A stretch of DNA of 64,000 nucleotides from Veillonellaceae bacterium (lineage in GTDB: Bacteria > Bacillota > Negativicutes > Veillonellales > Negativicoccaceae). Positions 36,385-45,818 of the stretch are shown piece after piece. Each line of letters begins with the position of its first letter. Position 1 is the first letter of the stretch. A model generated the notes under the pieces. That model had not been told where the DNA came from. It saw only the letters and a list, made by a program, of their open reading frames with translations, and made no database searches. The DNA is taken from contig JALELM010000002.1 in assembly GCA_022771805.1 (NCBI GenBank), forward strand, positions 117,524 through 181,523, read 5' to 3'. Position numbers and translations under genes: made by a program.

Positions 36385-37563
36385 ATGAAACGAAAATGGC
36401 AGGCCTGCCTGCTTACGGCTCTGCTGGGCGGTGCGCTCCTCTTGCATGTTGGCTGTGGCAATGACAACGCCAAGACCGCTCATTTGATTACTATCGGCAG
36501 CAACCTGGAAATGACCGGCTCGAACGCCAGCTTCGGCAACTCGACCGGGAATGCCATGAAAATGGCCATTGAGGAAGTAAACAATGCGGACGGCCTGCTC
36601 GGTAAGCAAGTACAGTTGATCGCACTGGACAATCGCAGTGAAGTGGCCGGTACCGCGGATGCGATGTTCAAACTGATGGATGCGGGGGTGGCCGGGATCA
36701 TCGGGCCGGATACCAGCTCGAATGTCATTGCAATCGCTCCTCTGGTGGGTGAGCATCACATCCCCCTGATCAGCCCGAAGGCGACACATCCCGCCGTGAC
36801 GGTGGATCCGGCTTCCGGCAGGGTTCGCGACTATGTATTTAGGGCGACGTATGAGGACTCGTACCAGGGGCGCTTGGCGGCGGAGTTTGTTTATCAGGAT
36901 CTCGGCAAACGTCGGGCGGCGATACTTATCGACAACTCCAGCGATTATGCTATCGGTCTGGCGAATATTTTCAGCGAGCGCTTTGCCGAGTCGGGCGGTG
37001 CCGTTATTGAGCGGGAAGCCTATCTGAAAGGTGATGTGGATTTCAAGGTCACCTTGACAAAATTGCGGGCGCAGAATCCGGATATACTGTTTGTTCCCGG
37101 TTATTATCAGGAAGTCGGTATGATCATCCGTCAGGCTCGGGAAATGGACTGGGATGTAACGATTGTCGGCGGGGACGGTTGGGACTCGGACAAACTGGCG
37201 GAGATCGCCGGAGCGAAGAATTTGAACAATACATACTATACCAACCACTATGCTCCGGATGATACGGACGAGGATCTGCAAAAGTTCATTGCCAAGTATG
37301 AACGCCGCTACGGCAGTAAGCCGGACTCGTATGCCGTGCTCGGCTATGATGCGACACGCTTGTTGCTGGAAGCGATTCGGCGCGCAGGCACTACCGATGC
37401 ACAAAAGGTGCAGCAGGAATTGACCGGGATGCAGCAATTTGACGGTGTCAGCGGTCAAATTACGATTGACGAAAAACATAATACGGTCTCCAGCGGAGTA
37501 ATTATCCGTTTGGTTGATGGCGAACGCAAGTTCTTGAAGCGTATTCAGTTGCAGAATGAATAA
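36385..37563 (+). CDS. Branched-chain amino acid ABC transporter binding lipoprotein (copy 1)
   Basis: A 392-residue periplasmic-type binding protein of the LivJ/LivK family. The signal peptide ends in a lipobox-like HVGC, so it is probably lipid-anchored. The mature part starts with ITIGSNLEMTGSNASFG and carries the two-lobe LivJ architecture. AAGGAGGG lies before the ATG at 36385. A second, clearly related binding protein follows 14 nt downstream. Ligand specificity (Leu/Ile/Val or another amino acid) cannot be read. Confidence 0.9.
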   Translation: MKRKWQACLLTALLGGALLLHVGCGNDNAKTAHLITIGSNLEMTGSNASFGNSTGNAMKMAIEEVNNADGLLGKQVQLIALDNRSEVAGTADAMFKLMDAGVAGIIGPDTSSNVIAIAPLVGEHHIPLISPKATHPAVTVDPASGRVRDYVFRATYEDSYQGRLAAEFVYQDLGKRRAAILIDNSSDYAIGLANIFSERFAESGGAVIEREAYLKGDVDFKVTLTKLRAQNPDILFVPGYYQEVGMIIRQAREMDWDVTIVGGDGWDSDKLAEIAGAKNLNNTYYTNHYAPDDTDEDLQKFIAKYERRYGSKPDSYAVLGYDATRLLLEAIRRAGTTDAQKVQQELTGMQQFDGVSGQITIDEKHNTVSSGVIIRLVDGERKFLKRIQLQNE

Positions 37564-37577
37564 GGAGGGTGAATGAT

Positions 37578-38747
37578 ATGCGTTTTTCCAAGCGTTGGAT
37601 GGTAAGTTCTCTCGCGGCGTTAGCGGTAGTAGGAATGTTGGCCGGTTGTGGCGGCGGGGAAAAGAAAAGCGGTGACACCATTTTAATCGGTGCCGATCTG
37701 GAAATGACGGGGAACCAAGCTTCCTTCGGGCAGAGTTCGGCAAATGCGGTGAAACTCGCGGTAGATGAAATTAATGCCAAGGGCGGCGTGCTCGGCAAGA
37801 AAATCGAAGTAAAACTGGCGGACAATCGCTCGGAAGCGGCGGAAGCGACTACACAGATGCAAAAGCTGATCGATGAAGGCGCGGTTGCGACAATCGCCCC
37901 GGATACGAGCTCGAACGCCATTGCGGCCTCCGCCATTAATGAATCGGCGAAGGTACTCGGGATCGGACCGACGAGCTCGAACCCGCGCGTAACCTGGGAT
38001 GATAAGGCGAATAAAGTACGCGAGTTTATGTTCCGTGCGACCTTTGTGGACTCGTTCCAGGGAGAGGTAATGGCGCGCTTCGCGTCCCAACGCCTGGCGG
38101 CGGAACGGGTGGCGGTTCTGATCGACAACTCGAGCGACTATTCCAAGGGCTTGGCGCAATTCTTCACCGAAGCGTTCCAAGGTGCCGGCGGTACGGTGAC
38201 GGCAACGGAAGGTTTCTTGCAGAAAGATACGGACTTCAAAGCGACGCTGACGAAGATTATCGCGACCAATCCGGACGCAATTTTCGTTCCGGCATATTAC
38301 CAGGAAGTCGGCCTGATCATCAAGCAGGCGCGTGAAATGGGCTACATGGCACCGATTTTCGGTGCGGACGGTTGGGACAGCGTAAAGCTGGCGGAAATTG
38401 CCGGTGCGGAAAATCTGAACAACACCTATTTCAGTAACCACTATGCGATCGATGAAAGCAACCCGAAAGCGATGCACTTCGTTGAAGCTTACGAAAAGGC
38501 ATACGGAGTCATTCCGGACGCGTATGCGGCGTTGGCGTATGACGCGCTGTACATGATCGTGGATGCGATCGAGCGGGCGCAAAGCACGGATTCGGTGAAG
38601 ATCAAAGACGCAATGGCGAAGACGGAAGGCTTCGAAGGCGTCTCCGGTACGATGCGGATCGACGAACGTCACGATACCATCAAGGATGCTTACATTATGA
38701 CGTTCAAAGACGGTCAACTGACCTTTATGGAAAAAGTAGCACCGTAA
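37578..38747 (+). CDS. Branched-chain amino acid ABC transporter binding lipoprotein (copy 2)
   Basis: A 389-residue paralogue of the preceding protein. The lipobox is LAGC, and ILIGADLEMTGNQASFG opens the mature protein. Shared blocks such as LIDNSSDY, YYQEVG and GADGWDS or GGDGWDS show a tandem duplication. The ATG at 37578 follows AAGGAGGG with 8-nt spacing; a GTG three codons earlier overlaps the ribosome site and is less likely. A GC-rich hairpin separates it from livH. Confidence 0.92.
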   Translation: MRFSKRWMVSSLAALAVVGMLAGCGGGEKKSGDTILIGADLEMTGNQASFGQSSANAVKLAVDEINAKGGVLGKKIEVKLADNRSEAAEATTQMQKLIDEGAVATIAPDTSSNAIAASAINESAKVLGIGPTSSNPRVTWDDKANKVREFMFRATFVDSFQGEVMARFASQRLAAERVAVLIDNSSDYSKGLAQFFTEAFQGAGGTVTATEGFLQKDTDFKATLTKIIATNPDAIFVPAYYQEVGLIIKQAREMGYMAPIFGADGWDSVKLAEIAGAENLNNTYFSNHYAIDESNPKAMHFVEAYEKAYGVIPDAYAALAYDALYMIVDAIERAQSTDSVKIKDAMAKTEGFEGVSGTMRIDERHDTIKDAYIMTFKDGQLTFMEKVAP

Positions 38748-38756
38748 GCAAGACCT

Positions 38757-38777
38757 GCGCCGGGCTTTGCCCGGCGC
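38757..38777 (+). terminator. GC-rich hairpin between the binding protein and livH
   Basis: A perfect 9-bp stem (38757-38765 with 38769-38777) with a TTT loop, but no long T-run. It may stabilise the upstream mRNA or reduce read-through, so that more binding protein than permease is made. Confidence 0.65.
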
Positions 38778-38802
38778 TCTCATCACAAAAGGAGGTGCAG
38801 GG

Positions 38803-39696
38803 ATGGAAGCGAATTGGTGGGTGCAGGCCGCCCAGCAGATGATCAACGGCGTATCGCTGGGCAGCATTTACGCGCTGATTGCACTGGGGTATACCATGGT
38901 GTACGGCGTCATGCGCCTGATTAACTTCGCACATGGTGATATTTATATGCTGGGTGCGTATGTCGGATTTTTTGCCACGACCGTCGGCGGGATGTCTTTC
39001 TTCCCCGCCTTATTGACGGCGATGGTGGTAATGGCAATCGTCGGCGTGCTTGTCGAACGAATTGCGTACCGTCCGATGCGAAACAGCCCGAAGATTGCCT
39101 TGTTGATTACGGCGATCGGGGTCAGCCTGTTCATCGAATACACGACCATGTTTATTATGACTCCGCAACCGCGGACGTTTCCGCCGGTATTTGAAAATAC
39201 CACATACCATGTGGGACCCTTGCTCATTACCTTGCAGCAGTTGGTAATTCTCGGCTCTTCGCTGGCACTGATGGTGATTTTGACTTATATCGTGCAGCAT
39301 ACGAAGATGGGCAAAGCGATGCGAGCTGTATCTTACGATGCGGAGGCCGCGCGCCTGATGGGTATCCATGTGGACAGAGTTATTTCGTTTACCTTCGCGG
39401 TCGGCTCGGGTTTGGCCGGAGCGGCGGGCGTTCTGGTCGGCGTGTACTATAATGCCATTGATCCGCTGATGGGGATTATGCCCGGACTGAAAGCGTTTGT
39501 CGCAGCCGTTCTCGGCGGTGTCGGCATTATTCCGGGGGCGATGTTCGGCGGCTTGATTCTCGGCGTGGTGGAAGCGCTGGTCAGCGGCTTTATCTCGTCG
39601 ACATTCCGCGATGCGGCGGCGTTTACTATTTTGATTTTGATCCTGCTGATTAAGCCTACCGGGCTCTTGGGGCGGACGGAAAGGGAAAAGGTGTAG
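38803..39696 (+). CDS. livH: Branched-chain amino acid ABC transporter permease LivH
   Basis: A 297-residue permease of the LivH family. SLGSIYALIALGYTMVYG and LINFAHGDIYMLGAY near the N-terminus are diagnostic. It has about eight membrane segments. The ATG at 38803 follows GGAGG. It pairs with LivM to form the channel and is fed by the two binding proteins. Confidence 0.95.
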   Translation: MEANWWVQAAQQMINGVSLGSIYALIALGYTMVYGVMRLINFAHGDIYMLGAYVGFFATTVGGMSFFPALLTAMVVMAIVGVLVERIAYRPMRNSPKIALLITAIGVSLFIEYTTMFIMTPQPRTFPPVFENTTYHVGPLLITLQQLVILGSSLALMVILTYIVQHTKMGKAMRAVSYDAEAARLMGIHVDRVISFTFAVGSGLAGAAGVLVGVYYNAIDPLMGIMPGLKAFVAAVLGGVGIIPGAMFGGLILGVVEALVSGFISSTFRDAAAFTILILILLIKPTGLLGRTEREKV

Positions 39697-39698
39697 CC

Positions 39699-40661
39699 AT
39701 GGTACGCGATTTTCGCAAACGCGATCTCTGTTGGTGGCTGGCGGCACTGGTTCTCTACGGTGTGCTCTACTTTCTGGTAGAAGAACGCATTTTACCCAGT
39801 TTCTGGCGGCTGCAAATCATAGTCATCACGATCAATATTATTATGGCTGCCAGTCTGAACCTGATTAACGGGATTACCGGTCAGTTTTCTCTCGGTCATG
39901 CAGGGTTCATGGCGGTCGGTGCCTATGTCTCCGCGGTCGGAACGGTGTTTTATGAGCTGCCCTTTCCGCTCAGTCTTCTGCTCGGCGGTTTGACGGCCGC
40001 GTTGGTCGGCTGTATTATCGGTATTCCGACGCTGCGCTTGGACGGGGACTACTTGGCCATTGCGACGCTGGGAATGGGCGAGATCATCCGGGTCTGCATT
40101 CTGAATATCGAAGCGGTCGGCGGAGCCTCGGGCATGACGGGAATTCCGCGGGAAACGACGTTTTCTTGGGTATTTCTGACCATGCTTGCGATTCTTTACA
40201 TTTTGAAAAATATCATCGGTTCCACATACGGGCGCAGCTGTATTTCCGTGCGGGAAAATGCGATCGCGGCGGAAGCGATGGGTATTCATACGACCAAAGC
40301 GAAGGTGCTCGCTTTTGCCGTAGGCGCTCTTTTTGCCGGCTTGGCAGGCGGACTGTTTTCTCACTATTTCAGTATTGCCCATCCGTCGAGCTTTACGTTC
40401 CTGAAGTCGTATGACTATCTGACGATGGTCGTTCTGGGCGGCCTCGGCAGTATGACCGGGTCTGTGGTCGGTGCGGTTTTGCTGACGTTCCTGACGGCGG
40501 CGCTGTCCGATTATCCGGAATTTCGGATGATCATCTATGCGCTGATGCTCATCTTGCTGATGATGTTCCGTCCGCGGGGCCTTTTCGGCAATCTGGAACT
40601 TACGGCATTCCTGCCTAAATGGAAAGGAGGTGCTCGGCGTGGAGTTGCTGACGACCGATAA
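39699..40661 (+). CDS. livM: Branched-chain amino acid ABC transporter permease LivM
   Basis: A 320-residue permease of the LivM family. The diagnostic segment NLINGITGQFSLGHAGFMAV and the GLAGGLFSHYF region are present. It has about ten membrane segments. It begins 2 nt after livH and its end overlaps livG by 23 nt, which implies coupled translation. Confidence 0.95.
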   Translation: MVRDFRKRDLCWWLAALVLYGVLYFLVEERILPSFWRLQIIVITINIIMAASLNLINGITGQFSLGHAGFMAVGAYVSAVGTVFYELPFPLSLLLGGLTAALVGCIIGIPTLRLDGDYLAIATLGMGEIIRVCILNIEAVGGASGMTGIPRETTFSWVFLTMLAILYILKNIIGSTYGRSCISVRENAIAAEAMGIHTTKAKVLAFAVGALFAGLAGGLFSHYFSIAHPSSFTFLKSYDYLTMVVLGGLGSMTGSVVGAVLLTFLTAALSDYPEFRMIIYALMLILLMMFRPRGLFGNLELTAFLPKWKGGARRGVADDR

Positions 40662-41403
40662 GGTGGCGAAATCTTTCGGCGGGATTCAGGCCGTACGTGA
40701 TTTTACCATGCATATTGATGAAGGCGAAGTCATCGGGCTTATCGGCCCGAACGGAGCCGGCAAAACCACGGCTTTCAACCTGCTCACCGGCGTCTATCGT
40801 CCGACCTCCGGCACCATTACGTTCGCCGGCAAATCCGTGGTCGGGAAAAAGCCGTATGAAATTACGGCGGTCGGCATTGCCAGAACCTTTCAAAACATTC
40901 GCCTGTTCGGCGATTTGACCGTTTTGGAAAATGTCAAGATCGCCTGCAACCTGCATGCACATTACAGCCTGGCGGAAGCGGTGCTGCGGGTCGGGCGCTA
41001 CGCCCGGGAGGAAGAGGAAATCGAGCAGCGCTCACGGGAACTCCTGTCACTGTTCGGCTTGGGAGCCAAAGCGGACGAATACGCCCGCAACCTCCCGTAC
41101 GGCGAGCAGCGGCGCTTGGAAATCGCTCGTGCGCTGGCGACCCGACCGCGGCTGCTGCTCCTCGACGAGCCGGCGGCGGGAATGAACCCGCAGGAAACGG
41201 CGGAATTGACGAAATTGATTCGGCGGCTGCGGGATGAATTTGAGCTGTCGATCTTGCTTATTGAACACGATATGGGGCTCGTCATGGATTTGTGCGAACG
41301 AATCTATGTGCTGGACTACGGTAAAGTATTGGCGACGGGCAGCCCGGAGGAAATCCGGAGCAATCCCGATGTGATTCGAGCATATCTGGGTGCGGAGGTG
41401 TAG
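40639..41403 (+). CDS. livG: Branched-chain amino acid ABC transporter ATPase LivG
   Basis: A 254-residue ABC ATPase. Walker A is GPNGAGKT, the signature region NLPYGEQRRLEIARAL and Walker B LLLLDEPAAGMNPQE are all LivG-typical. The start is GTG at 40639 behind AAAGGAGG, inside the livM end. It acts with LivF. Confidence 0.95.
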   Translation: MELLTTDKVAKSFGGIQAVRDFTMHIDEGEVIGLIGPNGAGKTTAFNLLTGVYRPTSGTITFAGKSVVGKKPYEITAVGIARTFQNIRLFGDLTVLENVKIACNLHAHYSLAEAVLRVGRYAREEEEIEQRSRELLSLFGLGAKADEYARNLPYGEQRRLEIARALATRPRLLLLDEPAAGMNPQETAELTKLIRRLRDEFELSILLIEHDMGLVMDLCERIYVLDYGKVLATGSPEEIRSNPDVIRAYLGAEV

Positions 41404-41405
41404 CG

Positions 41406-42110
41406 ATGCTGGACATACAGGACATTCATGTCTACTATGGCGCTATCCACGCGCTTAAAGGAGTCAGTTTGAAGGTTGAGGCCGGCCAAATCGTGGCTCT
41501 TATCGGGGCAAACGGGGCGGGAAAGTCGACCACCTTGCGGACGATATCCGGTCTGTTGCGGCCGAAAATCGGGGACATCCTTTTTGAAGGGGAATCCCTC
41601 GCCAAAGTGGACGTGCAGCAGATCGTGCGGCGCGGGATCAGTCAGGTTCCCGAAGGCCGGCGGATTTTTGCGCCGCTTACCGTCTTGGAGAATCTTGAAC
41701 TCGGCGCGTTTTTGCGGAAAGATAAGGCCGGCATCGCCGCCGATATGGAACAGGTGTTCGCGCGTTTTCCGCGCTTGGCGGAGCGCAAGAGTCAGGCTGC
41801 GGGAACGCTTTCCGGCGGCGAGCAGCAGATGCTTGCGATGGGGCGAGCCTTGATGAGCCGACCCCGGCTGCTTTTGTTGGATGAGCCTTCGATGGGGCTT
41901 TCTCCTCTTTTCGTGAAAGAAATTTTCGACATCATTCAACACATCAATGAGCAGGGGACAACCATCCTGCTTGTCGAGCAGAATGCACACATGGCGATTT
42001 CCATTGCCGACTATGCCTATGTGCTTGAAACAGGACGTATTACACTGAAAGGTCCCGGTGCGGAACTTGCCGCCAGTGAAGAAGTCCGTGCGGCCTACTT
42101 GGGCGGCTGA
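41406..42110 (+). CDS. livF: Branched-chain amino acid ABC transporter ATPase LivF
   Basis: A 234-residue ABC ATPase of the LivF type. Walker A is GANGAGKS, the signature TLSGGEQQMLAMGRALM, and Walker B LLLLDEPSMGLSP. It begins 2 nt after livG and ends at a strong bidirectional terminator, so it is the last gene of the operon. Confidence 0.96.
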   Translation: MLDIQDIHVYYGAIHALKGVSLKVEAGQIVALIGANGAGKSTTLRTISGLLRPKIGDILFEGESLAKVDVQQIVRRGISQVPEGRRIFAPLTVLENLELGAFLRKDKAGIAADMEQVFARFPRLAERKSQAAGTLSGGEQQMLAMGRALMSRPRLLLLDEPSMGLSPLFVKEIFDIIQHINEQGTTILLVEQNAHMAISIADYAYVLETGRITLKGPGAELAASEEVRAAYLGG

Positions 42111-42111
42111 C

Positions 42112-42157
42112 AACAAAACGGCGCACAGTTTGCAGTCTGTGCGCCGTTTTGTTTTAT
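42112..42157. terminator. Bidirectional terminator between livF and kimA
   Basis: A perfect 17-bp stem (42112-42128 with 42137-42153) with an 8-nt loop and A- and T-rich ends. It serves the two convergent genes livF and kimA. Confidence 0.95.
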
Positions 42158-44043
42158 TCGTTTTGCAGCGAGTCCGTTTCGGTACTGGCCAGTTGCAAAG
42201 GTACCGTGGTCACGATGACATCGAGCTGATTCAGCAATTGCCAACGCAGCAGGACACCTTGTTGATTGTGCAGGAAGCGATACGGCAGGGAGTCCAGCTC
42301 AAACTCCGGAATGAGCACCGTTACCGGGCTTTGGGGGTGCAGGGATTGGAAGTCGCGGACAAAACGGATCAGCGGCTCGGAAATTTCCCGATAAGGAGAT
42401 TCGACGACTTGCAGCCGAATATCCGGGTTCCAATCTTCCCAGCGACGGCGGACTTTTTCACCGTACTCGATATCGGTTGCGATGTGTACCGCGATAATCC
42501 GTTCGGGCGGCACCAGCTGCCGGGCGTAGCGGATGGCGCGTGCCACGGCTCGTGTCGGAGAGGCGACGGGCAAAAGCACGTAATGCACGGTCGGCTCGGC
42601 CGCCATGTAGGCAGTGTATTCTTCGTGAGAAATCATCAGCTGTTTGGCGATGAGGTCGTAATGCGCGCGAATGCGCCGGAACAGGTAAATCATCGCCGGC
42701 AGGAACACGAGAATAAGCCAGGCGCCGTGCAGGAACTTGGTCACGATGATGACCAATACTACGCCGCCGGTGACAAGCGCACCGAACGCGTTTACGGCCC
42801 AATGCAGCAGCGAATTTTTGCCGGCTTGCCGCCGCCAATGCACGCAGAGCGAGAGCTGCGCCAAGGTAAACGAGAGAAAGACCCCGAGCGCATACAGCGA
42901 AATCAGGTGCTCCACATTGCCGTGGAAAATGACGATCAGTGCCGCCGCGGCAACGGACAGCAGAATGATGCCGTTGTCGTAGGAAAGTCTGCCGCCGCGA
43001 TTGGCAAGATAACGCGGCATGTAGCCGTCACGGGCAAGAAATGATAACAGCGGCGGCAAGCCGTTGTAGGCGGTGTTGGCCGCCAGATACAGGATGATCA
43101 TCGTCAGCAGCTGGAAGATGAAGTAACCGGTCCCTCGCCCCCAAACGGCGGCGGTGAGCGCGGAAAGCAAGGTCTGATCCGGCTGAGGTAAAATGCCGTG
43201 GTACCAAATGAGGAAACCGAGCCCGGCGAGCAAACTCGAAAGCAATGCCGCCATCATGGTGATGGTCAGTTTTGCATTGCGGGCACGCGGCTCGCGAAAA
43301 GAGTCCGAACCGTTTGCAATCGCCTCGACACCCGTCATCGACGAGCAGCCGTTTGCAAAGGCGCGCAGCAGCAGAAACAGCAATGCGGCCCCGGAGACGG
43401 AGCCTTCCGCCGGCGCCGGAGGTACGGACGGCATTTGCCCGAGCGCGATAATTTGATACAGCCCGGAAGCAATCAGCGCCAGCGCCGCGATGAGAAAGGC
43501 ATATGTCGGCCAAACGAACGCCGTAGAGGCTTCCCGGATTCCGCGCAGATTGATCAGCATCAATACGCCGAACAGCACGGCAAGGTTAATGGCGATTTGA
43601 TACGGCACAAGTGCCGGCCAGGCGGAAACCAGCGCATCCGTACCGGAAGAAACGGACACGGCGACCGTCAGCGCATAATCGGCACAGAGGGAAGCTCCGG
43701 CCAACAGTGCGGGATACTCGCCGAGGTACTGTTTGGTGATGGAATACGAGCCGCCGCCGTCGGGATGCACCTTGATGACTTGCGAATAAGAAACCGTCAC
43801 GATGAGCATCAGAGCGATTACCGCCGCGATTATCCAAGGGTAGTAGTTATACAGGATCATCCCCGGCAGCACGAGGACGAGCGCGATTTGCTCCGGCCCG
43901 TACCCGATGGAAGAAAGCACGTCGGAAGAAAAAATCGGCAAGGCTTTCCATTTCGGTAATTTTTCTTCCGTCAGTTCGCGCGAGGCGAGCCGTTCGCCGA
44001 GTAAAATACGGCGAAGTGAATAGCGTGTACTGTTTTTCAGCAT
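42154..44043 (-). CDS. kimA: KimA-type potassium importer (APC superfamily)
   Basis: A 629-residue APC-type transporter resembling Bacillus KimA (YdaO), a high-affinity K+:H+ symporter. The N-terminal FSSDVLSSIGYGPEQIALVL and VHPDGGGSYSITKQYLGE are family features. Twelve membrane segments are followed by a cytosolic C-terminal domain of about 160 residues. The ATG at 44043 lies 10 nt after GGAGG. A c-di-AMP riboswitch precedes it, as for kimA in Bacillus, supporting the assignment. High c-di-AMP should reduce its expression and activity. Confidence 0.9.
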   Translation of the reverse strand: MLKNSTRYSLRRILLGERLASRELTEEKLPKWKALPIFSSDVLSSIGYGPEQIALVLVLPGMILYNYYPWIIAAVIALMLIVTVSYSQVIKVHPDGGGSYSITKQYLGEYPALLAGASLCADYALTVAVSVSSGTDALVSAWPALVPYQIAINLAVLFGVLMLINLRGIREASTAFVWPTYAFLIAALALIASGLYQIIALGQMPSVPPAPAEGSVSGAALLFLLLRAFANGCSSMTGVEAIANGSDSFREPRARNAKLTITMMAALLSSLLAGLGFLIWYHGILPQPDQTLLSALTAAVWGRGTGYFIFQLLTMIILYLAANTAYNGLPPLLSFLARDGYMPRYLANRGGRLSYDNGIILLSVAAAALIVIFHGNVEHLISLYALGVFLSFTLAQLSLCVHWRRQAGKNSLLHWAVNAFGALVTGGVVLVIIVTKFLHGAWLILVFLPAMIYLFRRIRAHYDLIAKQLMISHEEYTAYMAAEPTVHYVLLPVASPTRAVARAIRYARQLVPPERIIAVHIATDIEYGEKVRRRWEDWNPDIRLQVVESPYREISEPLIRFVRDFQSLHPQSPVTVLIPEFELDSLPYRFLHNQQGVLLRWQLLNQLDVIVTTVPLQLASTETDSLQNE

Positions 44044-44050
44044 CAAAAAT

Positions 44051-44190
44051 AGACCCTCCCGGTCTCAGGGACCTTAACTTAGCCTACGAGGTTAGCTGTC
44101 GGGTTAGAAGGGCAAGGTGTCCTTCCTCATGGTGATTCACCCCAAAGATGGTTCCCCCGTTTTTCGTTACGAAAACTCGGCTTTTAGATT
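44051..44190 (-). promoter_or_regulatory. c-di-AMP riboswitch (ydaO-yuaA class) of kimA
   Basis: On the minus strand the leader carries the conserved blocks of this class: GGGGGAACCA (44158-44149), TTGGGGTGAATC (44145-44134) and GCTAACCTCGTAGGC (44096-44082), in the correct order. It lies between a consensus promoter and the K+ importer gene. A small hairpin (44051-44055 with 44061-44065) has the ribosome-binding site in its loop, so control might be translational. In Bacillus this riboswitch turns kimA off when c-di-AMP is high. Confidence 0.93.
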
Positions 44191-44203
44191 CTTTTCGGAG
44201 AGT

Positions 44204-44232
44204 ATTATACGCCCGTATAAAGACCTTGTAAA
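44204..44232 (-). promoter_or_regulatory. Promoter of the kimA riboswitch transcript
   Basis: TTTACA (44232-44227), a 17-bp spacer and TATAAT (44209-44204) on the minus strand. Transcription would begin just before the aptamer. Confidence 0.88.
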
Positions 44233-44390
44233 GAGAAAAACGTAGAGGGATTTTTTATAACTATTCGATAGGAATTAAAAGAGAAAAGGGTGTAAAGTAG
44301 CAGAAAAATGTTATACTAAAGTAGAATACAAATGCATATGACAAGGAGATAATGAGAATAAGACACCGTTGTATCACGGGAGGTGTGGGC

Positions 44391-45818
44391 ATGGTAAACA
44401 CGAAAAAAATATCGCCGGGAAATAATTCGCCGGCGAAGAAACTCAGTTTACTGTATATTTTGGAAGTTTTGCGCAGGTACTCGGATGCCGAGCACCCGCT
44501 GTCGCAACAAGATATTCTCACCGTCTTAGAGGAAAAATACGGGATGACCTTGGATCGCAAGGCCGTCAAGCGCAACCTGATGAACCTGGTCGATGCGGGG
44601 TATCCGTTGGCAAACAAGCCTTGGACTCGGCATCGCAGCGATCGCAACCGTACGGAGCAGGTTTACGGCTCCTGGTATTATGAGCATGAATTCTCTCCGG
44701 TCGAAATGACGGCACTGATTGACAGTCTGCTGTTTACGCATCTGCCGAAAAAACAGGTCATGGGGCTGGTGGAGAAGCTCAAAAATTTGCAGAGCGATTA
44801 CTACCAAAATCCGGCCGTGCATATGGAAAACCTGCCGAACGAAAGCTGGCCGGATCGCACAAAACAATCCCGGGAGAACGAGCGTTTGTGGGAAACTTTT
44901 CGTGTGATCAACGAAGCGATCGAGAACAATTACATGATGCGCTTTCAATATCTCTCCTACGGCACGGATAAAAAAGCGACGCCGCGCCTGATCCCGGAAA
45001 CGGGAGAACCGTATTGGTACGAGGTGAGCCCGTATGCGATGGTGGCGACGAACGGCCGGTTTTACCTCATTGCCAACAAGGAAGGCTACGATGATATTTC
45101 CCACTATCGTATCGATCGGATGGCGGCGGCAGAGGTGCTTTCCGACCGATTTCAACGGCCGAAGCGCGGCTTGATCGGAATTGAAAACAATAAATTGGAT
45201 TTGCCGCAACATCTGGCGGAGCATGTGAATATGTTCGCGGGGCCGGCGGAGATCTGTACATTCCGCATTGCCCGCAACTTGATGAATCAGGTGATGGATG
45301 CTTTCGGTAAGAAAATCCGTGTGCTGGAGAGCGATGACGAGTCCGTCGTGTTGCGGGTCAAGGTGAATCCCAAAGCGCTGTACCATTGGGCGTTGCAGTT
45401 CGGCTCCGCGTTGAAGATACTGGCGCCGCAGGAGCTGGTTGCCGCCATGCGAACGACGGCGGCGGAGTTGACGGATCTGTATTTTTGGGAAGATCAGGAA
45501 GGCTGTTACCAAAGTATAAAAAGTATAATAGAGGAAAGCGCGGCACCGACGGAGAATAGTACAGAGACGGACTATGTTATGGAAAAGGCCGTGTCGAGCG
45601 GCGAGAGATATTGGGATGAAGAACAGCTGGACGATGTGATGTCGATCCGGTTGGCAACGCAAAATCCTCCGGAGGCAATGTCCGAGTCGGCGCGAGCCTC
45701 CCGGCGGCGGAAAGATTTGCGACACTACCGGGAGCGTTTTTTACCGGCGTTGCATCGCGCGAGAAAGCAGCCGCGGCCGGCAGCAACTCCCGCCGGAGAA
45801 GATGAGGAGGAGCCGTGA
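44391..45818 (+). CDS. WYL-domain transcriptional regulator
   Basis: A 475-residue protein with an N-terminal winged-HTH-like region (about 5-70; LSLLYILEVLRRYSDAEHPL) and a central WYL domain that includes YEVSPYAMVATNGRFYLIA and a ligand-type pocket. The C-terminus is longer than usual, charged and low-complexity. The ATG at 44391 follows GGGAGG with 7-nt spacing; an earlier ATG (44352) has a poorly placed AAGGAG. Its stop overlaps cobO by 1 nt (TGATG). Ligand and targets are unknown. TATACT near 44313 may be its promoter. Confidence 0.85.
   Translation: MVNTKKISPGNNSPAKKLSLLYILEVLRRYSDAEHPLSQQDILTVLEEKYGMTLDRKAVKRNLMNLVDAGYPLANKPWTRHRSDRNRTEQVYGSWYYEHEFSPVEMTALIDSLLFTHLPKKQVMGLVEKLKNLQSDYYQNPAVHMENLPNESWPDRTKQSRENERLWETFRVINEAIENNYMMRFQYLSYGTDKKATPRLIPETGEPYWYEVSPYAMVATNGRFYLIANKEGYDDISHYRIDRMAAAEVLSDRFQRPKRGLIGIENNKLDLPQHLAEHVNMFAGPAEICTFRIARNLMNQVMDAFGKKIRVLESDDESVVLRVKVNPKALYHWALQFGSALKILAPQELVAAMRTTAAELTDLYFWEDQEGCYQSIKSIIEESAAPTENSTETDYVMEKAVSSGERYWDEEQLDDVMSIRLATQNPPEAMSESARASRRRKDLRHYRERFLPALHRARKQPRPAATPAGEDEEEP

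Noticed and set aside
36382..37743. A 453-codon frame opposite the first liv binding-protein gene
   Set aside because: Same pattern: antisense, no ribosome site, no recognisable domain.
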